Shown here piece by piece: positions 31,825 to 40,615 of a DNA stretch of 64,000 nucleotides (position 1 is the stretch's first letter; every line of letters begins with the position of its first letter). Under the pieces are notes generated by a model. The model saw nothing but the letters and a program-made list of their open reading frames with translations, did no database searches and had not been told where the DNA came from. Origin of the DNA: an uncultured Christensenella sp. Its GTDB lineage: Bacteria > Bacillota > Clostridia > Christensenellales > Borkfalkiaceae. The stretch lies in assembly GCA_910576655.1 (NCBI GenBank), contig CAJTJC010000001.1, positions 124,001 to 188,000 of the forward strand, in the 5' to 3' direction. The translations under genes and the position numbers were made by a program.

Positions 31825-33132
31825 TTAGTCCGTCCTTCCACTTAATGTTATTATGTAGTCACAAAATAATTTCGTACATATTTTACGCGTCTGATAACCA
31901 GCCCCTCCCATCAAATGCACGCGCACCCCACTTCGAATGTCAGCCTCCCAATATCTGCCGTTTTCATAACCTACATTGCTTTCGGTGCACGCCGACCTCC
32001 TAAAACTTTCAACGATATTAGGCATTGTTGCGCACTCTAAATCTAAGGTAGCAGTATAAATGAATTCGTAAAATCTATTACCTTTTACAGCTTTATTTTT
32101 GTTAATACTGTTATAATATCCGTAAAATGCGTTTACGATATAGTTTTTTTCGCAGTCAATAAAAAATTTAGTAATATTAAAAGCGTCAATATCGGCAAGC
32201 AAATCATCGCTAGGAAATCCGCTCCCTCCGCCTAGATAAGTATTAAAGTCAATATATCCTTCTGCTAAACTATAAGTCTTTTCTTCAATATCTTTATCTT
32301 TTAAACTATTAATTAATTGGTGCAAATCCCCCAACCAAGAAACAATATCGCGTTGAATAGTGACACTTCCCAAAGCAAAGTCACAGGCAAATTTATTATG
32401 CTCCGTATTTAAATAAATTCCGTCTATTGCAGCAAACATATGTAATAAATCGATACTCTGTCCCGTGCCGAGGAGGTCGGGGACTTTATAGCGTTTATTT
32501 AAAAAACTACTATCTACTGTTCCGTATAAATAGCTGTTATAATCGTCACTGTCCTGCACAAAGCTTGCAAAAAATTCGGGGAAAGTTATTTCGTCAACTT
32601 TCTCGTTAGACGCAACGAAATTAACAAACCCTTTATCTATTTTGCCCGCCGTTGATGTCCATTTATTGACAATGCTATCGATATAACCTACGTGCCCGCC
32701 ATTTTCCCCCTCATCGCAATAACTTGTACTTATTCCCCTGATATATCCGAATACGCAGTTGTTTGCTTTTCTTCTGTCGTTTCCGGTATATTCCATTGCA
32801 AGCTTGTCAAGCTTGTCTACAATATAAACAACGTAATCCATATTATTATAGTTTTCATGCGCCGACGGTTTTTTATAAATGTTTTCGTTAATTTTGGGAT
32901 TAGTATAAAAACTTTTCGTAGCATCATTTACGGAAGCAAAATTTGAAATTTCGTTTTGGTGTTGAGCGTCGAAGCACACTAAAGTTCCCGCGCCGCCTTT
33001 ATCGCCATGATACCTTATTGGGTCTTTAAATATTTTAGCATTAACATTTGTTGTAAACAACATCAAATTAACAATAAAGCATATACTTAATGCCAATGCA
33101 GAAAATGCAATAAATAATTTCTTTTTAATCAT
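31825..33132 (-). CDS. Secreted protein of unknown function, AT-rich
   Basis: The 435-residue protein has a signal peptide (IAFSALALSICFIVNLMLFT, cleavage near NVNA-K) and a mature part I cannot assign. Striking segments are HGDKGGAGTLVCFDAQHQNE, DLLHMFAAIDGIYL, DIVSWLGDLHQL and DDLLADIDAFNITKFF, whose His and Asp residues could form an active site. AGGTGGTAAA sets the start at 33132. Together with its membrane partner and the duplicated remnant, it sits in a 2-kb AT-rich island between aminotransferase and feo genes. Confidence 0.65.
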   Translation of the reverse strand: MIKKKLFIAFSALALSICFIVNLMLFTTNVNAKIFKDPIRYHGDKGGAGTLVCFDAQHQNEISNFASVNDATKSFYTNPKINENIYKKPSAHENYNNMDYVVYIVDKLDKLAMEYTGNDRRKANNCVFGYIRGISTSYCDEGENGGHVGYIDSIVNKWTSTAGKIDKGFVNFVASNEKVDEITFPEFFASFVQDSDDYNSYLYGTVDSSFLNKRYKVPDLLGTGQSIDLLHMFAAIDGIYLNTEHNKFACDFALGSVTIQRDIVSWLGDLHQLINSLKDKDIEEKTYSLAEGYIDFNTYLGGGSGFPSDDLLADIDAFNITKFFIDCEKNYIVNAFYGYYNSINKNKAVKGNRFYEFIYTATLDLECATMPNIVESFRRSACTESNVGYENGRYWEADIRSGVRVHLMGGAGYQTRKICTKLFCDYIITLSGRTD

Positions 33133-33258
33133 TTTACCACCTATCATAAATAATTATTTTTTAATATAATAATATAAAATTTTAAAAAAATCAATGCGGT
33201 AATGCAAATAATTAAAAAATGTAACTTTGCCGCTACACAAGTTTTGACGCCTATATAT

Positions 33259-33288
33259 AACGCCCGCCCGCAAAAGCGGGCGGGCGTT
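33259..33288 (-). terminator. Hairpin after the feo operon
   Basis: Arms AACGCCCGCCCGC (33259-33271) and GCGGGCGGGCGTT (33276-33288) pair perfectly around AAAA, just past the last feo-associated gene. The minus-strand T-run is weak (TTATATATA). Confidence 0.6.
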
Positions 33289-33295
33289 ATATCAT

Positions 33296-33445
33296 TTATT
33301 TTTTTTTACATTTGTCGCATGCGGTACAGCCCGAGCAGTCGCAGCAGCCGCCCTTGCCTTTTATTTTTTTATAGATAAGCCAACCTATTACGGCGAGAGC
33401 GGAAACGGCGATAATTACCGTTACGACGATATCGAACGCGTTCAT
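33296..33445 (-). CDS. FeoB-associated Cys-rich membrane protein
   Basis: This 49-residue protein has one membrane helix (IVVTVIIAVSALAVIGWLIY), a basic stretch (KKIKGKGG) and then a Cys cluster, CCDCSGCTACDKC. It matches the small FeoB-associated family found after feoB in many Firmicutes, thought to bind iron or act as an adaptor at the inner face. Its ATG overlaps the feoB TGA (ATGA). Confidence 0.87.
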   Translation of the reverse strand: MNAFDIVVTVIIAVSALAVIGWLIYKKIKGKGGCCDCSGCTACDKCKKK

Positions 33446-35772
33446 TTTTTACTCCTTTTTTTGAAAATTTTAAGAATATCGAATTTGCCCGTATTTCTTA
33501 AAGCTATAAGCGCAACCGCCGCGCCGACAACAGCAAGCCATATGAACAGCGTCCACCACCAACTGCCTAACGTATATATAGCCGCGGCTGAAAGATAGCT
33601 TGTCACTACCCAGAAAAGAAGCGTCCATCTGAATTTCCCTTTGGGCAGCTCGGCTTTTGCCGTGGCGCACGCCGCAAAGCAGGGAATGGTTGTCATATTG
33701 AATACTATGAAAGCCAATATAGCGGGAATAGTTATGCCCGTACCCTCTATCATTGCGACGGCGGTTGCAACCTCGTCCGCCTCCCAGTCGATATACGCGC
33801 CCGCAACGACCGCGGCGAGCGCACCTAAGGTTGCTATTACGTTTTCCTTTGCAACCAGTCCCGTTATAGCCGCAACCGCGAACACCCAACCGAACGACTT
33901 GCCAAGCTGCGCACCGAAGCCGAGCGGCGTAAACAGCGGCTGAACGAACGCACCCAAGCTCCCGAGAATGGATTTATCGGTCTGCACGTTTACAAGCCCC
34001 TCTATTTCCGCAAGCGACTGCCACTTTACGGGGTCCGCCTCGAAAAGTTGCTGCGCGTCCTGCAATAAAAATTCCCAACGCCAGGAAAACGATTGCAGCA
34101 CCCATATAATTACCGTCGACGCGAAAATGATAGTAAACGCCTTTTTTACGAAGTGCTTTGCTTTATCCCATAAATGCAGCAACACGTTTTTGAACGCGGG
34201 CAAGCGATATGCGGGCAGCTCCATAATGAACGGCGGAGCTTCGCCGCGCATAGTGGTATTGCGCATTAAAAGCACCGCGCAAACCGCAATTACAATACCT
34301 GCAAGATACATCGAAAGCGTTATCAAATCTACGTTGCCGACCCCGAACACGGCGAGTATACCTCCCGCCATTGCGGTAAGTATGGGCAGCTTTGCCCCGC
34401 ACGAAAAGAAGGGAATTACGCGGATAGTCGCCGTACGCTCGTTTTCGTCAGAAAGAGTGCGGGTGTTAATCATTGCGGGAAGCGAGCAGCCGAAGCCCAT
34501 TATCATGGGCATAAACGCCCTGCCCGACAGCCCGAAACGGCGGAAAATTCTGTCCAGCACGAACGCGATACGCGCCATATATCCCGTATCCTCCATAACC
34601 GAAAAGCCGAGAAACAAAAACAAAATCTGCGGCAAAAAGCCGAGCACGGCGAAAATACCGCCGAGTATTGCGTCGCAAACGAGACTGTCTACCCACGCCG
34701 CGCCGCCGCAAACGCCTATCAGCGCGGAAACGCCCCCGCCTATATAGTCGAGTACGAGATTGAGTAAATTAGTCAGCATCACGCCGGGTGAAAATACCGC
34801 GCCGTCGTAAAAGCACGCAAGCAGCCTCGCCCCGAAGCCGTCGCCGTAGCCGAGCTCTTCAAGCGTAGGCATCCAACCCTGCCCCTCGGTAAAGCCGTTC
34901 AGAAAGAACAGATTTTCCGAAAAGGTCAGGTGAAAAACGGCGAACAGCACAACTATAAATATGGGAATGGACCAGATTCTATGCGTTAGAACTCTGTCAA
35001 TCTTATCCGATTTGGTAAGCGTCTGTCTTTTTGCGCTTACCTTTACGGACGCAAGGTTTGACGATATGTACCCGTAACGCCTGTCGGCGATTTCCGCTTC
35101 GAGGTCGGCGTTTAATTGGGCGACCGCCTCCTTCGCACCCTTTCTTTCGCGCTCGATTTCGTCGTTTTCGAGAAGCTTTACCGCGTGGAACAGCGGCGAG
35201 GAAACACCTTCTTTTTCGTAGTAGGCGCGCGCTGCGGCTATTTCGCTTCTGAATTCGTCCTGCAAGACGGTTACGCCCTTGCGCGTTTCTGGCAGAGCAG
35301 CAGCCCTGTCCATAAGCTGTTTAATGCCCTTACCTTTCAATGCGGAAACGGGGACCACGGGCACGCCGAGCGCCGCTTCAAGCGCTTGGGCGTCTATCCT
35401 GTCGCCCGCCTTGTCTACCTCGTCCATCATATTCAGCGCGATTACGACGGGGACGTCCGTTTCGAGAAGCTGCGTAGTAAGGTAAAGATTGCGCTCTAAA
35501 TTGGTTGCGTCGACGATATTTATTATCCCGTCGGGCTGCCCGTCGAGAATGAAATTGCGCGAAACTACCTCCTCGGGGGTATAAGGCGAAAGCGAGTATA
35601 TACCGGGCAAGTCGACTATTTTTACGGGCTTTTCGCCGCCCCTGTACACGCCCTCGCGCTTGTCGACGGTAACGCCCGGCCAGTTGCCGACGTGCGCCGT
35701 CGAGCCGGTAAGCGCGTTGAAAAGCGTCGTTTTTCCGCAGTTGGGATTGCCCGCCAAAGCAAAAGTTTTCAT
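33442..35772 (-). CDS. feoB: Ferrous iron transporter FeoB
   Basis: This 776-residue ferrous iron transporter has an N-terminal G domain with G1 GNPNCGKTT (residues 8-16), the switch region STAHVGNWPGVTVD, DLPGIYSLSPYTPEE and NMMDE (G4). A helical insertion domain follows. The membrane part contains the gate motifs GFGCSLPAMINTRTL and FFSCGAKLPILTA. The in-frame extension upstream of 35772 is unlikely, since the ATG there overlaps the feoA stop (ATGA) and GGAGGTGG precedes it. Confidence 0.97.
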   Translation of the reverse strand: MKTFALAGNPNCGKTTLFNALTGSTAHVGNWPGVTVDKREGVYRGGEKPVKIVDLPGIYSLSPYTPEEVVSRNFILDGQPDGIINIVDATNLERNLYLTTQLLETDVPVVIALNMMDEVDKAGDRIDAQALEAALGVPVVPVSALKGKGIKQLMDRAAALPETRKGVTVLQDEFRSEIAAARAYYEKEGVSSPLFHAVKLLENDEIERERKGAKEAVAQLNADLEAEIADRRYGYISSNLASVKVSAKRQTLTKSDKIDRVLTHRIWSIPIFIVVLFAVFHLTFSENLFFLNGFTEGQGWMPTLEELGYGDGFGARLLACFYDGAVFSPGVMLTNLLNLVLDYIGGGVSALIGVCGGAAWVDSLVCDAILGGIFAVLGFLPQILFLFLGFSVMEDTGYMARIAFVLDRIFRRFGLSGRAFMPMIMGFGCSLPAMINTRTLSDENERTATIRVIPFFSCGAKLPILTAMAGGILAVFGVGNVDLITLSMYLAGIVIAVCAVLLMRNTTMRGEAPPFIMELPAYRLPAFKNVLLHLWDKAKHFVKKAFTIIFASTVIIWVLQSFSWRWEFLLQDAQQLFEADPVKWQSLAEIEGLVNVQTDKSILGSLGAFVQPLFTPLGFGAQLGKSFGWVFAVAAITGLVAKENVIATLGALAAVVAGAYIDWEADEVATAVAMIEGTGITIPAILAFIVFNMTTIPCFAACATAKAELPKGKFRWTLLFWVVTSYLSAAAIYTLGSWWWTLFIWLAVVGAAVALIALRNTGKFDILKIFKKRSKK

Positions 35773-35999
35773 AGCACTTCCACCTCCGCACACGCCGCCT
35801 CCGACTTTCTCAGCGTCAGCTCGTAGCCGCGGATAGTAATTTCGACGGGGTCGCCGAGCGGCGCCTTTTTGCGCATAATCAGCGTTGCCCCCGGGGTCAC
35901 GCCCATATCGAAAAGCCTGCGGCGCACGCGCCCTTCGCCCGTTACGGCAACTATTCTGCCGCTTTCGCCTACCGTAAATTCGCTTAATAATTTTTTCAT
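35769..35999 (-). CDS. feoA: FeoA-domain protein
   Basis: The 76-residue SH3-like FeoA protein supports FeoB in the cytoplasm. It shows ESGRIVAVTGEGRVRRRLFD, MGVTPGATLIMRKKAPLGDP and IRGYELTLRKSEA. GAGGTGTTT sets the ATG at 35999. It is the second of two FeoA proteins in the operon. Two FeoA copies before FeoB are common in Clostridia. Confidence 0.95.
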   Translation of the reverse strand: MKKLLSEFTVGESGRIVAVTGEGRVRRRLFDMGVTPGATLIMRKKAPLGDPVEITIRGYELTLRKSEAACAEVEVL

Positions 36000-36014
36000 A
36001 AACACCTCAATATA

Positions 36015-36028
36015 TTAACTATGGTTAA
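36015..36028 (-). promoter_or_regulatory. Operator-like palindrome between the feoA genes
   Basis: TTAACTATGGTTAA: two perfect 5-bp arms around TATG, the same design as the two sites at 36278-36291 and 36341-36354. It is a candidate metal-repressor site that could control the second feoA and feoB separately. Confidence 0.6.
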
Positions 36029-36046
36029 TTTTTAATACAAAAATTT

Positions 36047-36259
36047 TTACGCCACGATAATTTTACCCGCAAGCGTTCTGTCAAGGCATAATCTGCCTTC
36101 CTTGACCATGACGATTACGTTACCGCCGTTCGAAGCAAGAAGGGTAATTTTACTCCCCTCGAAAATTCCCATTTCGCGCAGGTGTCTTTTCGCCCCGTCG
36201 TCAGCGCCGACTCTGCGAACGAAAAGTTCTTTCCCCTTTGGTGCAATGGCAATAGGCAT
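36047..36259 (-). CDS. feoA: FeoA-domain protein
   Basis: The 70-residue FeoA protein reads PKGKELFVRRVGADDGAKRH and LREMGIFEGSKITLLASNGG, and ends with VMVKEGRLCLDRTLAGKIIV. It is the first gene of the feo operon, 24 nt after the -10-proximal operator, with AAGGAGGAACGCT before the ATG. It is more divergent than the second copy, so the two may have different partners. Confidence 0.93.
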   Translation of the reverse strand: MPIAIAPKGKELFVRRVGADDGAKRHLREMGIFEGSKITLLASNGGNVIVMVKEGRLCLDRTLAGKIIVA

Positions 36260-36277
36260 AGCGTTCCTCCTTAAAAA

Positions 36278-36354
36278 TTAACCGTGTTTAACTTTTATAG
36301 CATTATTATATTCACGGAAAACGTAATTGTCAACTAAAAAATAACCGTAGTTAA
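36278..36354 (-). promoter_or_regulatory. feo promoter flanked by two repressor-type palindromes
   Basis: On the minus strand TTGACA (36328-36333), a 17-bp spacer and TATAAT (36305-36310) form a full consensus promoter. A palindrome of the form TTAAC-N4-GTTAA lies on each side: 36341-36354 just upstream of -35, and 36278-36291 just downstream of the start. Sites in these places are typical for iron- or manganese-dependent repressors of the DtxR/MntR group, and such a gene lies at 39588-39947. Confidence 0.8.
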
Positions 36355-36365
36355 GTTTTTTTTCA

Positions 36366-36394
36366 AAATAAAGCGCGCGCAGAAATGCGCGCGC
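36366..36394 (-). terminator. Terminator of the pectate lyase gene
   Basis: On the minus strand GCGCGCGCA / TGCGCGCGC arms around a 4-nt loop are followed by TTTATTTTG, four bases past the stop of the pectate lyase gene. Confidence 0.8.
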
Positions 36395-36398
36395 ACTA

Positions 36399-39300
36399 TT
36401 ATTCCGCGTAAAGTCCGTACAGAACGAATCTGTTAGCCGAAATTTCAAATATCACCGTCTGACCCGCTTCAAGAGTTATAACCTCGCTGTAAGCTGTTTT
36501 GTTGCTCTTGCTTTCGGTCTTTGCGCTCGTTTGTTTGACGCCGTCCACCGTCCAGCAAAGATTACCGGACTTTGACTGGTCCTTTACGGAAAACTGGCTG
36601 TCGCTTGCGCCGTAATATACCGTAAGCTTTATCGCCGACTTAGCGGTTACCGTAACGCCGCCGCCCGTGCCGTTGCTTAAAAGCGCGTATCCGAACGACT
36701 TTTCCGAACCGTCGTCAGCAACCGCAGCGGAAAATCCTTTCGTCACTGCGGACTTGGTTTTGTTCCAGCTTGCCGTAAACGCTTCGCCGTCGGCAAACAC
36801 CTCGTCAACCGCAACCGTTTCGCCTTCTTCCGTAAAGCTTACGCTCTGTCCGTTTGCGGGCTCGGGCGGGATAACCTCGGGCGGCTGCTCTTCTCCGCCG
36901 TCCTCTGTTTCCAGATTGTTGCTGCGCTTCATTACGCCCGCAACTTCGGGAATTACCGTTTTTACCTCGCTTGCGGAAAGCATATTGTCAACGGTATAGA
37001 AATTCGCGCTCTGCTCGAAATTCAGTCCGTAAAGGTTGTCACCCTGAACAATTACCGTTCTGTCGTCGCCGACGTAAAGATACCCGCTGCCGACGCCGTT
37101 TGCGATTTCCCCCTCTATTTCGCAGCCGATAAGCTTAGCCGAAGGAGCGCCGTTGCTGCCCTTCACAAGCTCGACGGGCTTGGTTTTTTCTTTGCCGCTT
37201 GTAAACACGCTGTTTTCGATAAACGCGTACGCGCCCGCCCTGAGCGATACGCTGTACAGCCCCGAGCTTTTATAATAGTTGTTGTACAGGTGCATGTTCG
37301 CCTGTCTGCCGAGGGGCATACGCTGGTCGCAGCCGTTATAATAGTTGTGGTGGAAGGTAAAGCACGCCTGATGCGCGGTGTCGCTTCCGCCGACCAGCCC
37401 CGTCTTGTGCGTGCCGTTATAGCGGTTGTACGCGACGGTTATATTCGAAATATATTTGAAGTCGGTCGCGCCGTCGCCGTCGTGTTTATCCTGCTCGGCG
37501 CAAACGTCCCAGTAGTTAACGCCCAAATCGAAGGTGTTGTGGTGGACCCAGAAATTTTTGTGCTTGAAGCCCGCAAGCGTGGTTGAATTTTCGCTGCCCT
37601 CTATCGAACAGGCGTCCTCGGTATAGTCGTAAAATCTGAGGTTTCTGACCTCGACGGAGTTACAGCTTTTAAAGGTAAAGCCCCACTGGAAAATTTCCGC
37701 GTCCTCACCGACGCCCTCTATCGTGATATTGCTGACGTTCTTAATCTGACAGTCGTTCCAAAGGCTGTCGTACTCGCCCGAGGAATAGCTTGCTTTGCTG
37801 ACGAGCCCGTCTATCGCAACGCACCTTGCGCCGCCTAATTTATCGGGATACTCGTTGAGAGTGTTGTACCCGCCCTTAATCAGCTCCGACTGGGTGAGTA
37901 GCTTGTTGTCAGTAGGCAGCTTTTTGCCGTTTATGCCGACCACCTTATCCTCGGTTAAGCCGTCGGGGAAGCCGTATTCTATTTCGTTCCACGTTGCCGA
38001 GCCGACCGTGCCGATTATTCTTATTGCGACAGGACTACTATTGTTTTGGATACTTGCAAGATATTCCGCAATGCTGTTGCCCTTGCCGTCCACGTCGTTC
38101 TTGTTTGCCTCGGTAACGTAAACGACCTTTACGCCCGCTTTAAGCGTGCCGTCGTCATTATACGCGCCGACGCCGCTAAACCCGTAATGCGCGTAGCCCG
38201 CGCGGTCGTGCGCGTCAATTTCCACGCCCTTTGCGTATGCGGTTTTACCGTCGCTCGAAGTAATTTTAAAATCGTACTTTTCCCCGCCCTTCAAGCCTAA
38301 AATATCAACGCGCGCGGCGCCGTCCGAAATTGCGCGGATAAGCTGACCGTCCACGCGCGTATACGCCGAAGCCGACGACAGCTTATATTCCGCCTTTGCA
38401 CCCGCGGGGTTAGCTTCCTTCCACTCGAACGCCGCGCATTCAGCTCCCGCATGCGCATAGGTTATTATGCTGTTTTCGGGAATTTCGGGCTCTCTTGCCA
38501 CAACCGCAATTTCACAGACCGCGGTTTTGCCGCCCGCGCTTGCGATAATATTCGCCGTACCCGCCGCGACAGCGGTCACAAGTCCGTCACTGACGGTAGC
38601 AACCGCGCCGTTTGACGACGACCAGCTTACCTCGTTTTCGGTTGCGCTCGCGGGGGATACGGAAGCTGTAATTTGCAGAGTTTCACCCTCTGTCAGCTCC
38701 GCGTCCGCAACGCTGAGCGTAACGGAAACGACTTCTGTTACTTTCGCTTTGACGGTAACGGTACAGGTTGCGCTCTTTCCGTCCGCAGTTGCGGTTATAA
38801 CGGTATTCCCTTCGCCTACGGCTGTTATTTTACCGCCGGAAACGGTCACGACGCCGTCATCGGAGGACTTCCAGACGACAGGCGCGACTGCCGGCGTAAC
38901 GGTGGCATTAAGCATATCCGTTTCGCCGACGGTAAGCGTCAAAGCCGTTTTATCAAGCGTCACTTCCTCTACCGCGGGCAACTCGTAAACAGTAACCCTG
39001 CAGGTCGCGCTCTTGCCGTCAGCGGTGGCGGTTACGGTTGCCGTACCCGCAGAAACCGCCTTTATCTCGCCCTTATCCGATACTGTTACGCAAGACGAGT
39101 CAGACCTCCAGCTTACCGTTCTCGAGGTTGCGTTTGCGGGAAGCACTGTGGTAATAAGCGTATAGCTTTCGCCGACGAAAAGAATTGCGGTTTCCTTATT
39201 CAGCGTGATATTTGCCACGGGGATTTTTACTTCGCTCTTTTTCTTGACCGTTACCGCGCAGACCGCGGTTTTGCCGCCCGCGCTTGCGGTAATATTTGCC

Positions 39301-39584
39301 GTGCCGGCAGCTATTGCGGTTACCGTACCGTCCGAAACGGTCGCAACAGACTTATCTGAAGATTCCCAAAGTACAGTTTTATCGGTAGCGTTGCTGGGAA
39401 GCACGGTTGCCGTAAGCTTAACGGTATCTCCCTCCTCAAGCTCCGCAGAGGTTTTGTCAAGTGCTACGCTTATGACGGGGATAGAGGCGGGCCCGTCGTT
39501 TTCACCGCCGCACGCGGCTGCAACTGACAGCGCCAGCCCGAAACAAATAATACAAATAACTAAAAACAGCTTTTTGAATTTCAT
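36399..39584 (-). CDS. Pectate lyase lipoprotein with four bacterial Ig-like (Big_2) domains
   Basis: The 1061-residue surface protein would cleave pectin by beta-elimination. The signal ends in a lipobox (SVAAAC). Four Big_2 domains follow (about 30-390; repeated VTAIAAGTANITASAGGKTA). Next come a fibronectin-like segment and a parallel beta-helix of the PL1 type (about 490-840), with FWVHHNTFDLGVNYWDVCAE, VAYNRYNGTHKTGLVGG and NYYNGCDQRMPLGRQANMHL. The C-terminal domain (about 900-1061) resembles a carbohydrate-binding module. Such enzymes suit gut plant-fibre use. Confidence 0.92.
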   Translation of the reverse strand: MKFKKLFLVICIICFGLALSVAAACGGENDGPASIPVISVALDKTSAELEEGDTVKLTATVLPSNATDKTVLWESSDKSVATVSDGTVTAIAAGTANITASAGGKTAVCAVTVKKKSEVKIPVANITLNKETAILFVGESYTLITTVLPANATSRTVSWRSDSSCVTVSDKGEIKAVSAGTATVTATADGKSATCRVTVYELPAVEEVTLDKTALTLTVGETDMLNATVTPAVAPVVWKSSDDGVVTVSGGKITAVGEGNTVITATADGKSATCTVTVKAKVTEVVSVTLSVADAELTEGETLQITASVSPASATENEVSWSSSNGAVATVSDGLVTAVAAGTANIIASAGGKTAVCEIAVVAREPEIPENSIITYAHAGAECAAFEWKEANPAGAKAEYKLSSASAYTRVDGQLIRAISDGAARVDILGLKGGEKYDFKITSSDGKTAYAKGVEIDAHDRAGYAHYGFSGVGAYNDDGTLKAGVKVVYVTEANKNDVDGKGNSIAEYLASIQNNSSPVAIRIIGTVGSATWNEIEYGFPDGLTEDKVVGINGKKLPTDNKLLTQSELIKGGYNTLNEYPDKLGGARCVAIDGLVSKASYSSGEYDSLWNDCQIKNVSNITIEGVGEDAEIFQWGFTFKSCNSVEVRNLRFYDYTEDACSIEGSENSTTLAGFKHKNFWVHHNTFDLGVNYWDVCAEQDKHDGDGATDFKYISNITVAYNRYNGTHKTGLVGGSDTAHQACFTFHHNYYNGCDQRMPLGRQANMHLYNNYYKSSGLYSVSLRAGAYAFIENSVFTSGKEKTKPVELVKGSNGAPSAKLIGCEIEGEIANGVGSGYLYVGDDRTVIVQGDNLYGLNFEQSANFYTVDNMLSASEVKTVIPEVAGVMKRSNNLETEDGGEEQPPEVIPPEPANGQSVSFTEEGETVAVDEVFADGEAFTASWNKTKSAVTKGFSAAVADDGSEKSFGYALLSNGTGGGVTVTAKSAIKLTVYYGASDSQFSVKDQSKSGNLCWTVDGVKQTSAKTESKSNKTAYSEVITLEAGQTVIFEISANRFVLYGLYAE

Positions 39585-39587
39585 AAA

Positions 39588-39947
39588 TTACCTGTCCAAG
39601 AATTTTTTTATAGCCTCGAAAGAGGCGTCCGAAATTACGTGCTCCATTTTACAGGCGTCCGCCTCCGCATCCGCGGGATTGACGCCTATTTTTTGCAAAA
39701 ATTCGGTAATAGTACAGTGACGGTCGAAAATACCGATAGCGTATTTCTCGCCTTTGGGGGTGAGGTAAATGTGCATACCGTCACACTCTACGTATCCGCC
39801 CGATTGCAGAATTTTAACCGCCTTTTGCACCGCGGGCTGCGAAACGCCTGTTTTACGCGCCACGTCCACTCGGTGAACGAACTCGTTTTCGCGCGATAAA
39901 AGCAGTATACATTCAAGATAATCTTCGGTTGACTGATTGTAATTCAT
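39588..39947 (-). CDS. Short DtxR/MntR-family metal-dependent repressor
   Basis: The 119-residue protein has the winged HTH (EDYLECILLL, TGVSQPAVQKAVKILQSGGY) and the dimerisation and metal domain, but no SH3 domain. Aligned by eye to MntR, the ligands are D9, E12, H77, E102 and H103, while MntR's Glu99 is Cys99 here, as at DtxR Cys102. It probably senses iron or manganese and may bind the TTAAC-N4-GTTAA sites in the feo region. Its promoter puts the -10 six bases before the ATG. Confidence 0.9.
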   Translation of the reverse strand: MNYNQSTEDYLECILLLSRENEFVHRVDVARKTGVSQPAVQKAVKILQSGGYVECDGMHIYLTPKGEKYAIGIFDRHCTITEFLQKIGVNPADAEADACKMEHVISDASFEAIKKFLDR

Positions 39948-39953
39948 AAGCCT

Positions 39954-39982
39954 ATTTTACAATAGTTTTCTTTTTCTGTCAA
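39954..39982 (-). promoter_or_regulatory. Promoter giving a leaderless dtxR-type transcript
   Basis: On the minus strand TTGACA (39977-39982), a 17-bp spacer and TAAAAT (39954-39959) are followed by only six bases (AGGCTT) before the ATG. Transcription should start at or next to the ATG. No properly spaced Shine-Dalgarno is present. Confidence 0.7.
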
Positions 39983-40001
39983 TATAGGGAATAATTATAG
40001 G

Positions 40002-40030
40002 TTGCAATTTTTGCGGGTAAGTTATATAAT
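40002..40030 (+). promoter_or_regulatory. Promoter of the LigT-like gene
   Basis: TTGCAA (40002-40007), a 17-bp spacer and TATAAT (40025-40030) lie 32 bp before the ATG at 40063, with AGAGG in between. It diverges from the repressor promoter at 39954-39982. Confidence 0.7.
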
Positions 40031-40062
40031 CAATAAGTAATCTATTTCAGAGGTAAAAATTT

Positions 40063-40590
40063 ATGTTTATTTGGACGTGCTGCGATATAAACCCGAGGTT
40101 TGCGGAATACAGGGAAAAGGTCAAGGAATTGAACGCCGAGCTAAAACTCAGCGAGGCCGCTCTCGCCTTGCCCCAGCACGTTTCGCTTAAAATTTCGTTC
40201 GAGCTGGACGAGGCGCTTGCAAAGCACTGCATGAAGGATATAGTAGAGCATTTGAAGACGGCGAAGCCCTTTACGGCAAAGGTCGCGGACTTAGAGCTGC
40301 GCGACGGGCTTATATGGCTGAGAATGGAAGAGAACGAGCAGTTTAAAGAGTTGCACGCCGAGCTTGACGAGATAGCAAAAAGCTACGCCGTAAAGCCGCA
40401 CGAGCTGGATAAGCAATTTATATTCCACTCTACCGTTATAACGGACGAAAACGCCGAAAAGCTTGCGGAGGCGTTTGAAAAGATAAAGGTCATTCCCTAC
40501 CCCGACGAGCTGAAAATAAACACTTTCCTCGTCGGCTATTCCGACGACGGCGTATCCTACAAGGTCGCCCGCCGTATCAAGGTCAAATAA
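40063..40590 (+). CDS. 2'-5' RNA ligase/cyclic phosphodiesterase family protein (LigT-like)
   Basis: This 175-residue protein of the 2H phosphoesterase superfamily has both catalytic H-x-S/T motifs: PQHVSLKISF near residue 39 and FIFHSTVITDE near residue 125. Members act on 2'-5' or cyclic phosphates in RNA or nucleotides, and the natural substrate in bacteria is often unknown. It is transcribed divergently from the metal-dependent repressor gene and convergently with the MATE gene. It has AGAGG ahead of the ATG. Confidence 0.85.
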   Translation: MFIWTCCDINPRFAEYREKVKELNAELKLSEAALALPQHVSLKISFELDEALAKHCMKDIVEHLKTAKPFTAKVADLELRDGLIWLRMEENEQFKELHAELDEIAKSYAVKPHELDKQFIFHSTVITDENAEKLAEAFEKIKVIPYPDELKINTFLVGYSDDGVSYKVARRIKVK

Positions 40591-40591
40591 C

Positions 40592-40615
40592 AAGCGGACG
40601 CTTATGCGTCCGCTT
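40592..40615. terminator. Bidirectional terminator between convergent genes
   Basis: AAGCGGACGC / GCGTCCGCTT arms around TTAT, with TTTATTTTAT after it on the plus strand and A-rich sequence before it. The stop codon of the MATE gene (40602-40604) lies in the loop. Confidence 0.85.
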
